Source of the DNA: Patulibacter brassicae
GTDB taxonomy: Bacteria; Actinomycetota; Thermoleophilia; Solirubrobacterales; Solirubrobacteraceae
DNA: 64,000 nucleotides
Direction: 5' to 3'
Assembly (NCBI RefSeq): GCF_033949425.1
Contig: NZ_JAXAVX010000014.1
Span: 14,485 to 78,484, forward strand
Part shown: positions 39,148 through 48,210 of the stretch, piece by piece
How the letters are laid out: each line of letters opens with the position of its first letter
How positions within the stretch are numbered: position 1 is the stretch's first letter
Translations under genes and position numbers: made by a program
The notes under the pieces: generated by a model
What the model was told of the DNA's origin: nothing
Database searches by the model: none
The model's input: the letters and a program-made list of their open reading frames with translations, nothing else

Positions 39148-40281
39148 GTGCGCATTCGTACGTTCACCGCGATCGGCGCCTCTGCCGTCCTCGCCCTGGG
39201 AGTCGCCGCCTGCGGCTCCGACGACGATTCCAACGACTCGGCCTCGACCGGCTCGAACGGCGCGTCCACCACGGCGTCCGCCGACCTGAGCTTCTCCGGT
39301 GCGGTCAACGCCGGTGGCTCGACGTTCGCCAAGCCCGTCTACGACACCTGGGGCGCGAAGCTCAAGGGCAGCGGCCTGACGTTCAACTACGCCGGCACGG
39401 GCTCCGGCGCCGGCATCGCGGGCGTCACCGACGGCACCCTCGACTTCGGCGGCTCCGACTCCGCCATGGACGACGAGGAGCTCGCCGCGGCCGAGAAGGG
39501 CAAGGCCGGCGAGGTCGTCCACGTCCCGACGTTCTTCGGCGCCGTCGTGGCCGCCTACAACGTCAAGGGCATCGAGACGGGCCTGAAGCTCGACGGCGAG
39601 ACCCTCGCCGACATCTACCTCGGCAAGGTCAAGCGCTGGAACGACCCGGCGATCGCCGGCCAGAACGACGGCGTGACGCTGCCGGACGAGCCGATCAAGG
39701 TCGTGCACCGGTCCGACGAGTCGGGCACCACGAAGGCGTTCCTGTCCTACCTCGGCGCCTACTCCAAGGAGTGGGAGGACGGCCCGGGCGTCGACAAGTC
39801 GGTCAAGTGGCCGACGGGCACCGGCGCGAAGGGCAACGACGGCGTCGCGGCCGCGGTCAAGCAGACCGAGGGCGGCATCGGCTACGTCGAGCAGGCCTAC
39901 GCGCTGCAGAACAACTTCAACTACGCGAGCCTGAAGAACTCGGCCGGCAACTACATCGAGCCGACGCTCGAGTCGGTCTCGGCCGCGGGCGACGGCGTCG
40001 AGGTCCCGGCGGACCTGCGCTTCGCGATCGGCAACGCCCCGGGCGACCAGACGTACCCCGACGCGTCGGCGACGTTCGTGATCGTCCCGAAGGACCTCTG
40101 CAAGGCGGGCAAGACCGAGGCCGTGGCCAAGGACGTGAAGAACTTCCTCACGTACGGCCTGACGGACGGCCAGGAGGAGGCCAAGCAGCTCGCCTACGCG
40201 CCGCTGCCCGCCGGCGTCCTCGCCAAGGCGAAGGCCGCCGTCGACTCCCTCGAGTGCAACGGAGCACCGATCGCGGGCTGA
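39148..40281 (+). CDS. pstS: Phosphate-binding lipoprotein PstS
   Basis: PstS captures phosphate outside the membrane and delivers it to the Pst ABC transporter. The 377 residues start with a lipoprotein signal ending LGVAACGSDDD, with the lipidated Cys near residue 22. Phosphate-binding segments are GGSTFAKPVYDTWG, YAGTGSGAGIAGVTDGTLDFGGSDS, VVHRSDESGTTKAFLSYL, and GGIGYVEQAYA. All match the family, and length is normal. GTG 39148 has AAGGAG upstream. A four-unit Pho box lies in the promoter. It is followed by the fused permease gene after 95 nt. Confidence 0.96.
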   Translation: MRIRTFTAIGASAVLALGVAACGSDDDSNDSASTGSNGASTTASADLSFSGAVNAGGSTFAKPVYDTWGAKLKGSGLTFNYAGTGSGAGIAGVTDGTLDFGGSDSAMDDEELAAAEKGKAGEVVHVPTFFGAVVAAYNVKGIETGLKLDGETLADIYLGKVKRWNDPAIAGQNDGVTLPDEPIKVVHRSDESGTTKAFLSYLGAYSKEWEDGPGVDKSVKWPTGTGAKGNDGVAAAVKQTEGGIGYVEQAYALQNNFNYASLKNSAGNYIEPTLESVSAAGDGVEVPADLRFAIGNAPGDQTYPDASATFVIVPKDLCKAGKTEAVAKDVKNFLTYGLTDGQEEAKQLAYAPLPAGVLAKAKAAVDSLECNGAPIAG

Positions 40282-40376
40282 TCGCCCCGACGTGACGTTC
40301 GCCGACCCCCGCGCGCCCCGGCGCGCGGGGGTCGAGGCGTCGCTCCCGGCCCGCCGCACCCCGACCCACGCTGCCG

Positions 40377-42364
40377 ATGGAATCCGCCACCGTTCCCACC
40401 TCCGACGCCTCCAGCCGCCTGCGCGCCACGCTCGCACGCCAGAAGACGGGCTCCTGGCTGGACCCGTGGGTCAAGCGCGCCCTGACGGGCCTCGCGGGAC
40501 TGATCTTCGTCCTGCTCGCGTACTTCCTCATCAAGCTCGCCTCGGAGTCCGAGCCGGTCTTCTCGGCGTACGGCTTCACCGACTTCATCTTCAAGGTCGA
40601 CTGGCTCCCCTCGCAGGAGACCTTCGGCGCCGGCGCCCTGGTCGCCGGCACGCTCATCACCTCGGCCGTGGCGCTCGTCATCGGCGTCCCGGTCGCGGTC
40701 GCCACGGCGCTCTTCGTGACCGAGCTCGCACCGGCCCGGTGGCGCAGCTGGATCTCGGGGCTGCTCGAGCTCCTCGCCGCCGTCCCCTCGGTGGTCTACG
40801 GCCTCTGGGGCTTCCTCTTCCTCGCGCCGAAGATCGAGCCGGCCGAGCAGTGGTTCTCGGACACCTTCTCGTTCCTGCCGTTCGTCGGCGGCGAGGTCTC
40901 GGCGGCGAACTACTTCGTCACCGGCCTGATCCTGGCGATCATGATCATCCCGATCGTCTCCGCGATCTCGCGCGAGGTCATGGCGACGGTGCCGCAGGAC
41001 CACAAGGAGGCGGCCCTCGCCCTCGGCGCCACGCGCTGGGAGATGATCCGCACCGCCGTCCTGCCGTACTCGCGGGCGGGCATCGTCGGCGGCTCGATGC
41101 TCGGCCTCGGCCGCGCGCTGGGCGAGACGATCGCCGTCGCGATCCTCATCGGGGGCGCGACCTCCGGCGTCGGCGAGTCGATCTTCTCGCAGGGCTCGAC
41201 GCTCGCGTCGGTCATCGCCCTCGAGTTCCAGGAGGCCACGGCCGATCCGGAGCACCGCGCCGCGCTCATCGGCGCCGGCCTGCTGCTCTTCGCCGTGACG
41301 CTCGTCATCAACGCGATCGCCCGCGCGTACATCACGCGCTCGGAGACCCGCCTGCAGCGGGCCGAGCGCGACGCGAAGCGCGCGACGGAGGCGATCGCGG
41401 CCGGCGAGCTGCCGAAGGTCCGCCGTCGCCGGCAGCTCCTCCCGCGGATCGAGCTGGCGACGTCGCTCGAGGCGCGCCAGCGCGTCGACAAGGCGGCCCG
41501 CGGCACGATCGGCGTCCTCACGGCGATCGCGCTCCTGCCGCTGGCGCTGCTGCTCGGCTTCCTCGTCGTCCGCGGGGGCGGGGCCCTGAGCTGGGACTTC
41601 TTCACGACCGACCCGACGGGCGCCGCGGGCGCCGTGAGCAACGCCGAGCGGTTCCTCGGCGGGGCGGCGTCGAGCTCCGGCGCATCGGCCGACCTGGGCG
41701 GCATCCGCTCGGCGATCCTCGGCACGCTCGAGGTCGTCGGCATCGCCGCGGCCGTCGTCGTCCCGGTGGGCATCGCGGTCGCGGTGTACCTCGTCGAGTA
41801 CGGCGAGGGCACGCGGTTCGGGAACTTCGTCCGCTACCTCGTCGACGTCATGACCGGCGTCCCGTCGGTGGTGTTCGGCCTCTTCGTCTACATCACGCTC
41901 GTCGTGAGCCAGGTCGGCGGCGTCCCGTTCGCCGGCTGGAAGGCCGCGGTCGCCCTCGGCTTGCTGATGCTGCCGATCGTCATCAACTCCGCCCTGCCGG
42001 TGCTGCGGCTCGTGCCCCAGCAGCTGCGCGAGGCGGCCCTCGCCCTCGGCGTGCCGCGCTGGAAGGTCATCCTCCGGATCGTCCTGCCGACCGCGGCGCC
42101 GGGCCTCGTGACGGGCTCGCTGCTGGCGATCGCCCGCGCGGCCGGCGAGACGGCCCCGATCATCTTCACCGCCGGCGTCGCCACCGCGCTCGCCGGGGAT
42201 CCGAACGGCCCGCTCAACACGCTGCCGGCCCAGATCTACGCCGACGTGACCGCGTCCTCGTCGGCCCAGCACGACCGGGCGTGGGGCGCTGCGCTCACCC
42301 TCGTCGTGCTGATCCTCCTCCTCAGCCTCATCGCCCGCCTCGCCCAGCGCAGGAGCCGCATCGC

Positions 42365-42368
<4 letters not shown>
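40377..42368 (+). CDS. Fused phosphate ABC permease PstC-PstA
   Basis: Both permease subunits of the phosphate importer lie in one 663-residue chain. The first half (about residues 30-335) is PstC-like, with EAA loop QDHKEAALALGATRWEMIRT. A charged linker near 335-375 (RLQRAERDAKRATEAIAAGE) follows. The second half (about 375-660) is PstA-like, with REAALALGVPRWKVILRIVLP. Each half has about six membrane helices. In most bacteria pstC and pstA are separate genes; no stop, frameshift or start separates them here. The stop overlaps the pstB start (ATGA). Phosphate then passes to the cytosol using ATP hydrolysed by PstB. Confidence 0.93.
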
Positions 42369-43246
<878 letters not shown>

Positions 43247-43270
43247 GCCGCGGTCCGGCCGTGCGGCCGG

Positions 43271-43291
43271 GGCCCGGGCGCGCCCCGGGCC
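43271..43291 (+). terminator. Hairpin after pstB
   Basis: GGCCCGGG (43271-43278) pairs with CCCGGGCC (43284-43291) around a 5-nt loop, 25 nt after the stop. phoU then has its own -10 hexamer. Confidence 0.55.
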
Positions 43292-43353
43292 ACCGCCGGT
43301 GGACCGGCACGACGAGGCGCGTCGCGGTCCCCGGTCCGCGACCGGGAACGGAC

Positions 43354-43359
43354 TAGGGT
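43354..43359 (+). promoter_or_regulatory. -10 hexamer TAGGGT before phoU
   Basis: TAGGGT ends 7 nt before GTG 43367. No Pho-type pentamers lie at the 26-bp position, so phoU may have a constitutive promoter separate from pstSCAB. Confidence 0.55.
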
Positions 43360-43366
43360 GAGCCAC

Positions 43367-44116
43367 GTGGCGACCACGCGATCGCAGTACCGTCAGGAGC
43401 TCCAGCAGCTCGAGGCCGCGTGCCTGGGCGCGCTGGACCTCGTCGTGCGCCAGGTCGAGCGGGTGACCGAGGCGCTGGAGCACCAGGACGTCGAGCTCGG
43501 GACGTTCGTCATCGCCGACGACGACCGGGTCGACGGCCGCTACCTCGAGGTGAACCAGGGCGCCCTGTCGCTCTTCGCGCTCCAGGCGCCCGTCGCCGGC
43601 GACCTGCGGCTCATCGCGAGCCTCATGCACGTCGCCAAGCACTTCGAGCGGATGGGCGACCAGTGCGTGAACATCGCGAAGCTCATCCCCCTGACGGGCA
43701 ACGACCCGCCGCGGCGGGACGAGGTGCTCAAGCCGATCCTGCGGATGGGCGTCCTCGCGCGGGACGAGGTCGTCCAGTGCCGGCAGGCGCTCGAGCTGCG
43801 CGACGTGGAGCTCGCCCACGACATCGTCCGGCGCGACCAGGAGCTCAACGCGCTGAACCGCGAGGTCTTCCGGCTCGCGATCGAGCTCGGGGACGACCTC
43901 GACACGCGCGAGTGGCTCATGACGATGACGATGGTGGCCCGCGCGTTCGAGCGGATCGGCGACAACGCCGTGGACATCGGCGAGCAGGTCGCGTTCGTCG
44001 TCGAGGGGCTCTTCCCGGAGTTCGGCGAGCGCGGCGAGGTCCGCCGTCGCGCGGTGAGCGGCAACGACGCCCCGCCCGGCAGCACGCCGGGCGAGCCGCC
44101 CGCCGACGGGTTGTGA
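43367..44116 (+). CDS. phoU: Phosphate uptake regulator PhoU
   Basis: PhoU links the Pst transporter to the Pho sensor kinase and limits phosphate uptake. The 249 residues form two similar three-helix repeats. Repeat one contains ALFALQAPVAGDLRLIASLM and KHFERMGDQCVNIAKL. Repeat two contains LAIELGDDLDTREWLMTMTM and RAFERIGDNAVDIGEQV. The E-R-x-G-D metal-binding motifs are intact in both. GTG 43367 is preferred over GTG 43358, which overlaps the -10. A 36-residue polar tail is variable. It is followed by the full response regulator gene. Confidence 0.93.
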   Translation: MATTRSQYRQELQQLEAACLGALDLVVRQVERVTEALEHQDVELGTFVIADDDRVDGRYLEVNQGALSLFALQAPVAGDLRLIASLMHVAKHFERMGDQCVNIAKLIPLTGNDPPRRDEVLKPILRMGVLARDEVVQCRQALELRDVELAHDIVRRDQELNALNREVFRLAIELGDDLDTREWLMTMTMVARAFERIGDNAVDIGEQVAFVVEGLFPEFGERGEVRRRAVSGNDAPPGSTPGEPPADGL

Positions 44117-44172
44117 ACAGGCTGTGACCGTTGGCGCCGCGGTGGAGGAATCGTCCGGCCGGCGTCTACACT
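44112..44172 (+). promoter_or_regulatory. Promoter of the response regulator with reversed Pho-type repeats
   Basis: TGTGA occurs at 44112 and 44123, 11 bp apart; on the minus strand these read TCACA. TACACT (44167-44172) ends 8 nt before ATG 44181. The repeat orientation is opposite to the other Pho boxes and no minus-strand -10 fits, so a regulatory role is uncertain. Confidence 0.4.
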
Positions 44173-44180
44173 GGCTGTCG

Positions 44181-45008
44181 ATGCAGGAGCCAACCTCCGC
44201 TTCGGCCACCGCACCTGCCGGTGGCGGCGTCATGCGCGTCGCCGTCATCGACACCGACAGCGGCTTCCTCCAGGTCCTCGGCAAGCGGTTCGAGCGAGCG
44301 GGCTGGCAGCGCCGCGTGCTCGCGAGCCCCGTGCCGGTGGAGGATCTCGTCGCGATGCGCCTCAGCGCGCTCGTCGTGGACGTCGCCGTCCTCGGCCCGC
44401 AGTGCTGGGAGTACGTCGAGAAGGTCGCCACCCGGATGCCGGGCCTCGGGATCCTCGTCTGCACCGGGCAGTCCAGCGTCGCCCAGCGCGTCCGCGGTCT
44501 GCGGCTCGGCGCCGACGACTGGGTCGGCAAGCCGTGCCACCCGGAGGAGCTCATGGCGCGGATCGAGGCCGTCGTGCGGCGCCGTCGCCGCGCCGAGCCG
44601 GCCGCGAAGCAGGGCCCGCGCGTCTCCGGCGAGCTCGAGATCCGCAACGACCAGTTCCAGGTCTTCGTCGCCGGCCAGTCCGCCGAGCTGACGAAGCGCG
44701 AGTTCGAGCTCATCGACCTCCTCGCCGCGGCCGAGGGCCGCGTCCTGGAGCGCGAGGAGATCTACCAGCGCGTCTGGGGCTACGCGATGGCCCGAGGCGA
44801 CCGTTCGGTCGACGTCTTCGTGCGGAAGCTCCGGCAGAAGCTCGACAAGGCCTCGCCGGGCTGGCGCTACATCCACACGCACTTCGGCGTCGGCTACCGG
44901 TTCGCCCCGGAGCCGGAGGACCTCCCGGTCGCCGAGCCGCAGCGCGAGCTCCGTCCCGTCGACGTCCCGGTGGACGCCGACGAGGCCCTGCAGACCGCTG
45001 CGTCGTAG
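44181..45008 (+). CDS. OmpR/PhoB-type response regulator
   Basis: The 275 residues hold an N-terminal receiver (about 17-140) and a C-terminal winged helix (about 155-255). In the receiver AVIDTDSGFLQVL supplies the acidic pocket, ALVVDVAVLGP the phospho-accepting Asp, LVCTGQSS the switch Thr, and WVGKPCHPEEL the conserved Lys. The DNA-binding part has LTKREFELIDLL, REEIYQRVWGYA, DVFVRKLRQKL and FGVGYRFAPEP. It lies after phoU and is probably the PhoB/PhoP-type regulator of the Pst locus, but its partner kinase is not in the window. ATG 44181 fits the -10 just upstream. Confidence 0.88.
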   Translation: MQEPTSASATAPAGGGVMRVAVIDTDSGFLQVLGKRFERAGWQRRVLASPVPVEDLVAMRLSALVVDVAVLGPQCWEYVEKVATRMPGLGILVCTGQSSVAQRVRGLRLGADDWVGKPCHPEELMARIEAVVRRRRRAEPAAKQGPRVSGELEIRNDQFQVFVAGQSAELTKREFELIDLLAAAEGRVLEREEIYQRVWGYAMARGDRSVDVFVRKLRQKLDKASPGWRYIHTHFGVGYRFAPEPEDLPVAEPQRELRPVDVPVDADEALQTAAS

Positions 45009-45020
45009 CCCCGCGGGTCG

Positions 45021-45026
45021 TAGGCT
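45021..45026 (+). promoter_or_regulatory. -10 hexamer TAGGCT before the small membrane gene
   Basis: TAGGCT ends 6 nt before GTG 45033. Confidence 0.5.
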
Positions 45027-45032
45027 GTGCCG

Positions 45033-45386
45033 GTGACCCGTGGCGCCCGCACCGTCGTCATCGTCCTGCTCCTGGCGACCGCCGTCTGGGCGGTCCCCGG
45101 CGGCGGCACGACCGGCGAGACGATCTCCACGGCGCTCTCGACGCTCATCATGGCCGCGATCGTCCTGCTCGGCGTCCGGCTCTACCGCGAGGGCCGGGGG
45201 CGGATCGAGCTGCTGGGGGACTCGCACCGCCTGCTGCTCTACGCGTCGATCGCGATGATCGTCGTCGCCTTCGCGGCCCGCGACGGCATGATCAGCGACG
45301 GGGCCGGCACGGCGCTCTTCATCGTCCTGCTGGTGTCCGCCGCGGCGATGCTCTACGCCGTGTTCCAGCGCTGGCGCGAGGTCTGA
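45033..45386 (+). CDS. Small integral membrane protein of unknown function
   Basis: The 117 residues contain about four membrane helices: VVIVLLLATAVWAVP, LSTLIMAAIVLLGVRL, LLLYASIAMIVVAFAA, and TALFIVLLVSAAAMLYAVF. Short basic loops (REGRGR, RWREV) would be cytosolic. No family is recognised. GTG 45033 is chosen since GTG 45027 abuts the -10 hexamer. It follows the response regulator by 24 nt but has its own promoter, so a role in phosphate uptake is not implied. Confidence 0.65.
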   Translation: MTRGARTVVIVLLLATAVWAVPGGGTTGETISTALSTLIMAAIVLLGVRLYREGRGRIELLGDSHRLLLYASIAMIVVAFAARDGMISDGAGTALFIVLLVSAAAMLYAVFQRWREV

Positions 45387-45457
45387 TCCGCGCTCCCCGG
45401 TGCGACCCGGGTCCGCGCCGCGCGTCCGATCGTCGGTCGCCGCGCGTCGAGCCCGGG

Positions 45458-47371
45458 TCACGCGATGAGCCGGATCGCGAGCGCGTCGGCGAAGCCGCCG
45501 GTCGGGTCGTGGCCGCGCATCATCGCGACGATGACCGCGACGTAGTGCTGGGTCTCGCGGTAGGGCGGGATGCAGTTGCAGCGTCCGACGGCGCCCTCGC
45601 CGGCGTTGTACGCCGCCAGGGCGAGCTGGACGGAGCCGAATCGGCGCAGCAGCCCGCGCATGAGCCGCGCCTGGGCGTCGATCGCCCGCTCCGGATCGAA
45701 CGGGTCGCGCAGCCCCATCGCGCGCGCGGTCGCGGGCATGAACTGCGCGATGCCCCGCGCGCCCGCCGGCGAGACCGCGCGCGGGTCGAACCCCGACTCC
45801 TGGCGCAGCTGCGCGGCGAGGAGCGCCGCCGAGACCTGGTGGCGGATGCTCGCCGCGCGGAGCGCGTCGCGGTACGCGGCCGGCACCCACCCGGGCAGGG
45901 CCCCGGCGGATGCGGGTCGCGGACGGGCGCCGGGGCCGCGCGTCTCGACGGTGCTCCCCACCGCCCGCCGGAGCTCCCAGTGCCACGGTTCCCAGGCCAT
46001 CGGCTTGACGAAGCCGAACCGCGGCGCGTTCGCAGCGAGCCAGCCGTACGAGGCGGCCGGTCCGAGGTCGAGCGCGATCCCGAGCCGGTGGTTGCTGCGG
46101 CCGGGCGGGGCGACCATCCGCGGGTTGGGGTTGGCCGCGAACAGGCGCGCCTGCTCGGCGTTGGAGCGGAAGCCGCTGACGACCGTCAGCGGGACGCCGT
46201 CGCGGGAGGCCGCGCGGGCGAGCCGGTCGTAGGCCTGGGCGACGTCGGGCCGCATCGGCTGGCCGTCGCGGCGGGCGAGCGCGCCGTCGTACTCCGCGCC
46301 GGCCGCGGCCTCCTCGAGCGTCGGAGCGGGCGGCGTCAGCTCGGCGGTCGCGCTGACGGAGCGGTCGAAGGACACGCCGTGCACGAGCGTGCGCCCGCCG
46401 GCGCGGACGCGCACGACGAGCGGGCCGCCGTCCGTGGCGGCGTCGCCGGCGTCCGGGAAGTCGACGCGGACGTCGTCGAGGCCGTTGCGGGCCGCGGTGG
46501 CGGCGGCGGCCGCGACCGCCCGGCGCCGGTACGCGTCGGGACTCAGCCGGGCGGGTACCCCGGCGCGATCCGGCCAGTCGGCGCGCATGCGGTCGGCGGC
46601 GGCGAGCGCCGCCAGGTCGACCGTGCGCTGGCGGTCCTCCCGCGAGCCCATCGCGGCGGCGACCCCGCCGAGCGCGCCGACGACGAGCAGCACGACCAGC
46701 AGGCCCGAGACGAGCAGCGGCAGCGCCTGGCCGGCCTCGCCCTCGTCCGCGCCGACGCAGGCGCGTGCCGTCCACCCGCCGCGCAGCAGCGCGCGCGAGA
46801 CCGGTCCGGCCGCGCCCGGCAGCGGCCGGACGTCGATCGCGTGCCGCGCCATCGCCGCGCGACAGGCACGGCGGGCGGCGTCGGACCCGTCCACGAGGAC
46901 CTCGCGGCGCTGCTCGAGCAGCGGGACGAACGGCGCGCCCCACGGTCCGGCCAGCACGACGACGAGGCCGACGCCCACGTCGCGGAGGCGGGCGATCGCC
47001 GCCACGGCCTGGGCGTCGTCGCCCGGCAGGGCGACGTGGGCGAGACGCCCGCGCGCGGTGACCTCGACGCCGCACGCCGCGGCCGCGCGGGCGGCGCGGC
47101 GCGCCCCCGCGGCGGCGACGCGCGTCTCGGGGGACGTCGTCCCGGGGTCGGCGCCCGTCCAGCACGCCACGATCTCGGCGCCGCGGGCCGCGGCGGCCTG
47201 CGCGCCGGCGAGCGCGGCGCGGTCCGGTCGCGCGAGGACGAGGGTGAGCGTCGACCGCTCGGGGTCGGCGGCCTCCGGGAGCGCGCGGTCGCGCGAGGGA
47301 CCGTCGGTGCGGGCGGGCGGCACCGCGTCGCGCGCGTCGCCCGGCCGCAGGAAGAGGCGCCGCACGGTCAT
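45458..47371 (-). CDS. TadG-like membrane protein fused to VanY peptidase and lytic transglycosylase domains
   Basis: The 637 residues have four parts. Residues 1-205 look like a cytosolic Rossmann-type domain (LVLARPDRAALAGAQ, LVVVLAGPWGAPFV). EAGQALPLLVSGLLVVLL near 212-240 is a Tad-pilin-like membrane helix. About 370-470 is a VanY D,D-carboxypeptidase with VVSGFRSNAEQARLF, SNHRLGIALDLG and EPWHWELRR (zinc-binding S-x-H...D...H). About 505-620 is a lytic transglycosylase with LLAAQLRQESGFDPRAV (catalytic Glu), GIAQFMPATARAMG and LALAAYNAGEGAV. Both hydrolase sites look complete and would face the cell wall. It is the third gene of an overlapping operon after two TadE-like genes. Confidence 0.85.
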   Translation of the reverse strand: MTVRRLFLRPGDARDAVPPARTDGPSRDRALPEAADPERSTLTLVLARPDRAALAGAQAAAARGAEIVACWTGADPGTTSPETRVAAAGARRAARAAAACGVEVTARGRLAHVALPGDDAQAVAAIARLRDVGVGLVVVLAGPWGAPFVPLLEQRREVLVDGSDAARRACRAAMARHAIDVRPLPGAAGPVSRALLRGGWTARACVGADEGEAGQALPLLVSGLLVVLLVVGALGGVAAAMGSREDRQRTVDLAALAAADRMRADWPDRAGVPARLSPDAYRRRAVAAAAATAARNGLDDVRVDFPDAGDAATDGGPLVVRVRAGGRTLVHGVSFDRSVSATAELTPPAPTLEEAAAGAEYDGALARRDGQPMRPDVAQAYDRLARAASRDGVPLTVVSGFRSNAEQARLFAANPNPRMVAPPGRSNHRLGIALDLGPAASYGWLAANAPRFGFVKPMAWEPWHWELRRAVGSTVETRGPGARPRPASAGALPGWVPAAYRDALRAASIRHQVSAALLAAQLRQESGFDPRAVSPAGARGIAQFMPATARAMGLRDPFDPERAIDAQARLMRGLLRRFGSVQLALAAYNAGEGAVGRCNCIPPYRETQHYVAVIVAMMRGHDPTGGFADALAIRLIA

Positions 47372-47733
47372 CGGCCCTCCTCGGCCCGACGGGCGTCGAC
47401 CGTGCGCTCCGCGTCGAAGCGGCCGACGAGCACCCGGGGGCCGGCGGCGCGCACGCGGACGGTGATGCGCGATCCCGTCACCCGGACCCGCAGCCGGTCG
47501 CGGGGCACCGCGGGGACGGCGCCGCGCGCCGCCGCCACCGGATCGCGCCCGGCGATCCGCGCGATCCCGGCCGCGTGCGCCGCGACGCCGGCGGCCTCGC
47601 CGGCCCGCCGGGCCTGGAGGGCGACGACGATGGCGGTCGCGACGACGAGCACGAGCGGGGCGAGCGCGACGACCTCGACGCTCGCCTGACCACGCTGCCC
47701 GGCCCGGGCCCGACGCGCGCGCGGCGCGGTCAT
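47368..47733 (-). CDS. TadE-like pilus assembly protein
   Basis: This 121-residue protein has a basic N-terminus and the prepilin-like motif RGQASVEVVALAPLVLVV followed by one membrane helix, typical of TadE/TadG minor pilins of the tight-adherence system. The remaining 75 residues, with strands such as RVRVTGSRITVRVRA, would lie outside. ATG 47733 overlaps the stop of the preceding gene, and its stop overlaps the next ATG, both as ATGA. No Tad ATPase, secretin or prepilin peptidase is in the window. Confidence 0.72.
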   Translation of the reverse strand: MTAPRARRARAGQRGQASVEVVALAPLVLVVATAIVVALQARRAGEAAGVAAHAAGIARIAGRDPVAAARGAVPAVPRDRLRVRVTGSRITVRVRAAGPRVLVGRFDAERTVDARRAEEGR

Positions 47734-48062
47734 CGCTGGGGCTCCAGGTGCGCGCGACCGGTGACGCGGCCGAGGTCGACCGGCAGCACGCGGGGGATCG
47801 GCAGCGCCACGACGACGGCGTCCTCGCGACGGACCACGCGCGCGGCCGCGCCCCCGAGGGGCGCGGCCCGCCGAACGGCGACGACGGGGTCCTTGCCGAC
47901 GGCGGCCGCGCGCGCGCCGGCGCGGGCCGCCGTCGTGGCCGACCAGGCCGCGTACCCGGCGAACGCGGCCTGGAGCATCGAGAGCACGAGCAGCCCGAGC
48001 ACCGGGAGCGTCGCGACGAGCTCGACCGACGCCTGCCCGCGCGTGGGGTGGGGGAGCGGCAT
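47730..48062 (-). CDS. TadE-like pilus assembly protein
   Basis: This 110-residue protein starts MPLPHPTRGQASVELVATLP, a TadE-type prepilin signal, and has a single membrane helix (VLGLLVLSMLQAAFAGYAAW). The rest is a small beta-rich outside domain. It is the first gene of a three-gene operon with the second TadE-like protein and the peptidoglycan hydrolase fusion. GACGCT on the minus strand ends 7 nt before the ATG, again the leaderless pattern. It is divergent from uvrC. Confidence 0.75.
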   Translation of the reverse strand: MPLPHPTRGQASVELVATLPVLGLLVLSMLQAAFAGYAAWSATTAARAGARAAAVGKDPVVAVRRAAPLGGAAARVVRREDAVVVALPIPRVLPVDLGRVTGRAHLEPQR

Positions 48063-48197
48063 GGACGCCAGCGTCGCCGTCCGGCCCGTGTCGGCTCCAG
48101 CCCCCGACGGTGGCGGTCGCGCGCCGAACCGGTGTCGACATCGCGCCGCGCGCGGCGGCCCTCGCTCGGCCGCGGCGGGCCCGTCGCCGTCGCGCCC

Positions 48198-48203
48198 TAT
48201 CCT
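48198..48203 (+). promoter_or_regulatory. -10 hexamer TATCCT before uvrC
   Basis: TATCCT ends 7 nt before ATG 48211. No LexA-type box is visible in the 148-bp intergenic region. Confidence 0.5.
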
Positions 48204-48210
48204 CGATCGG

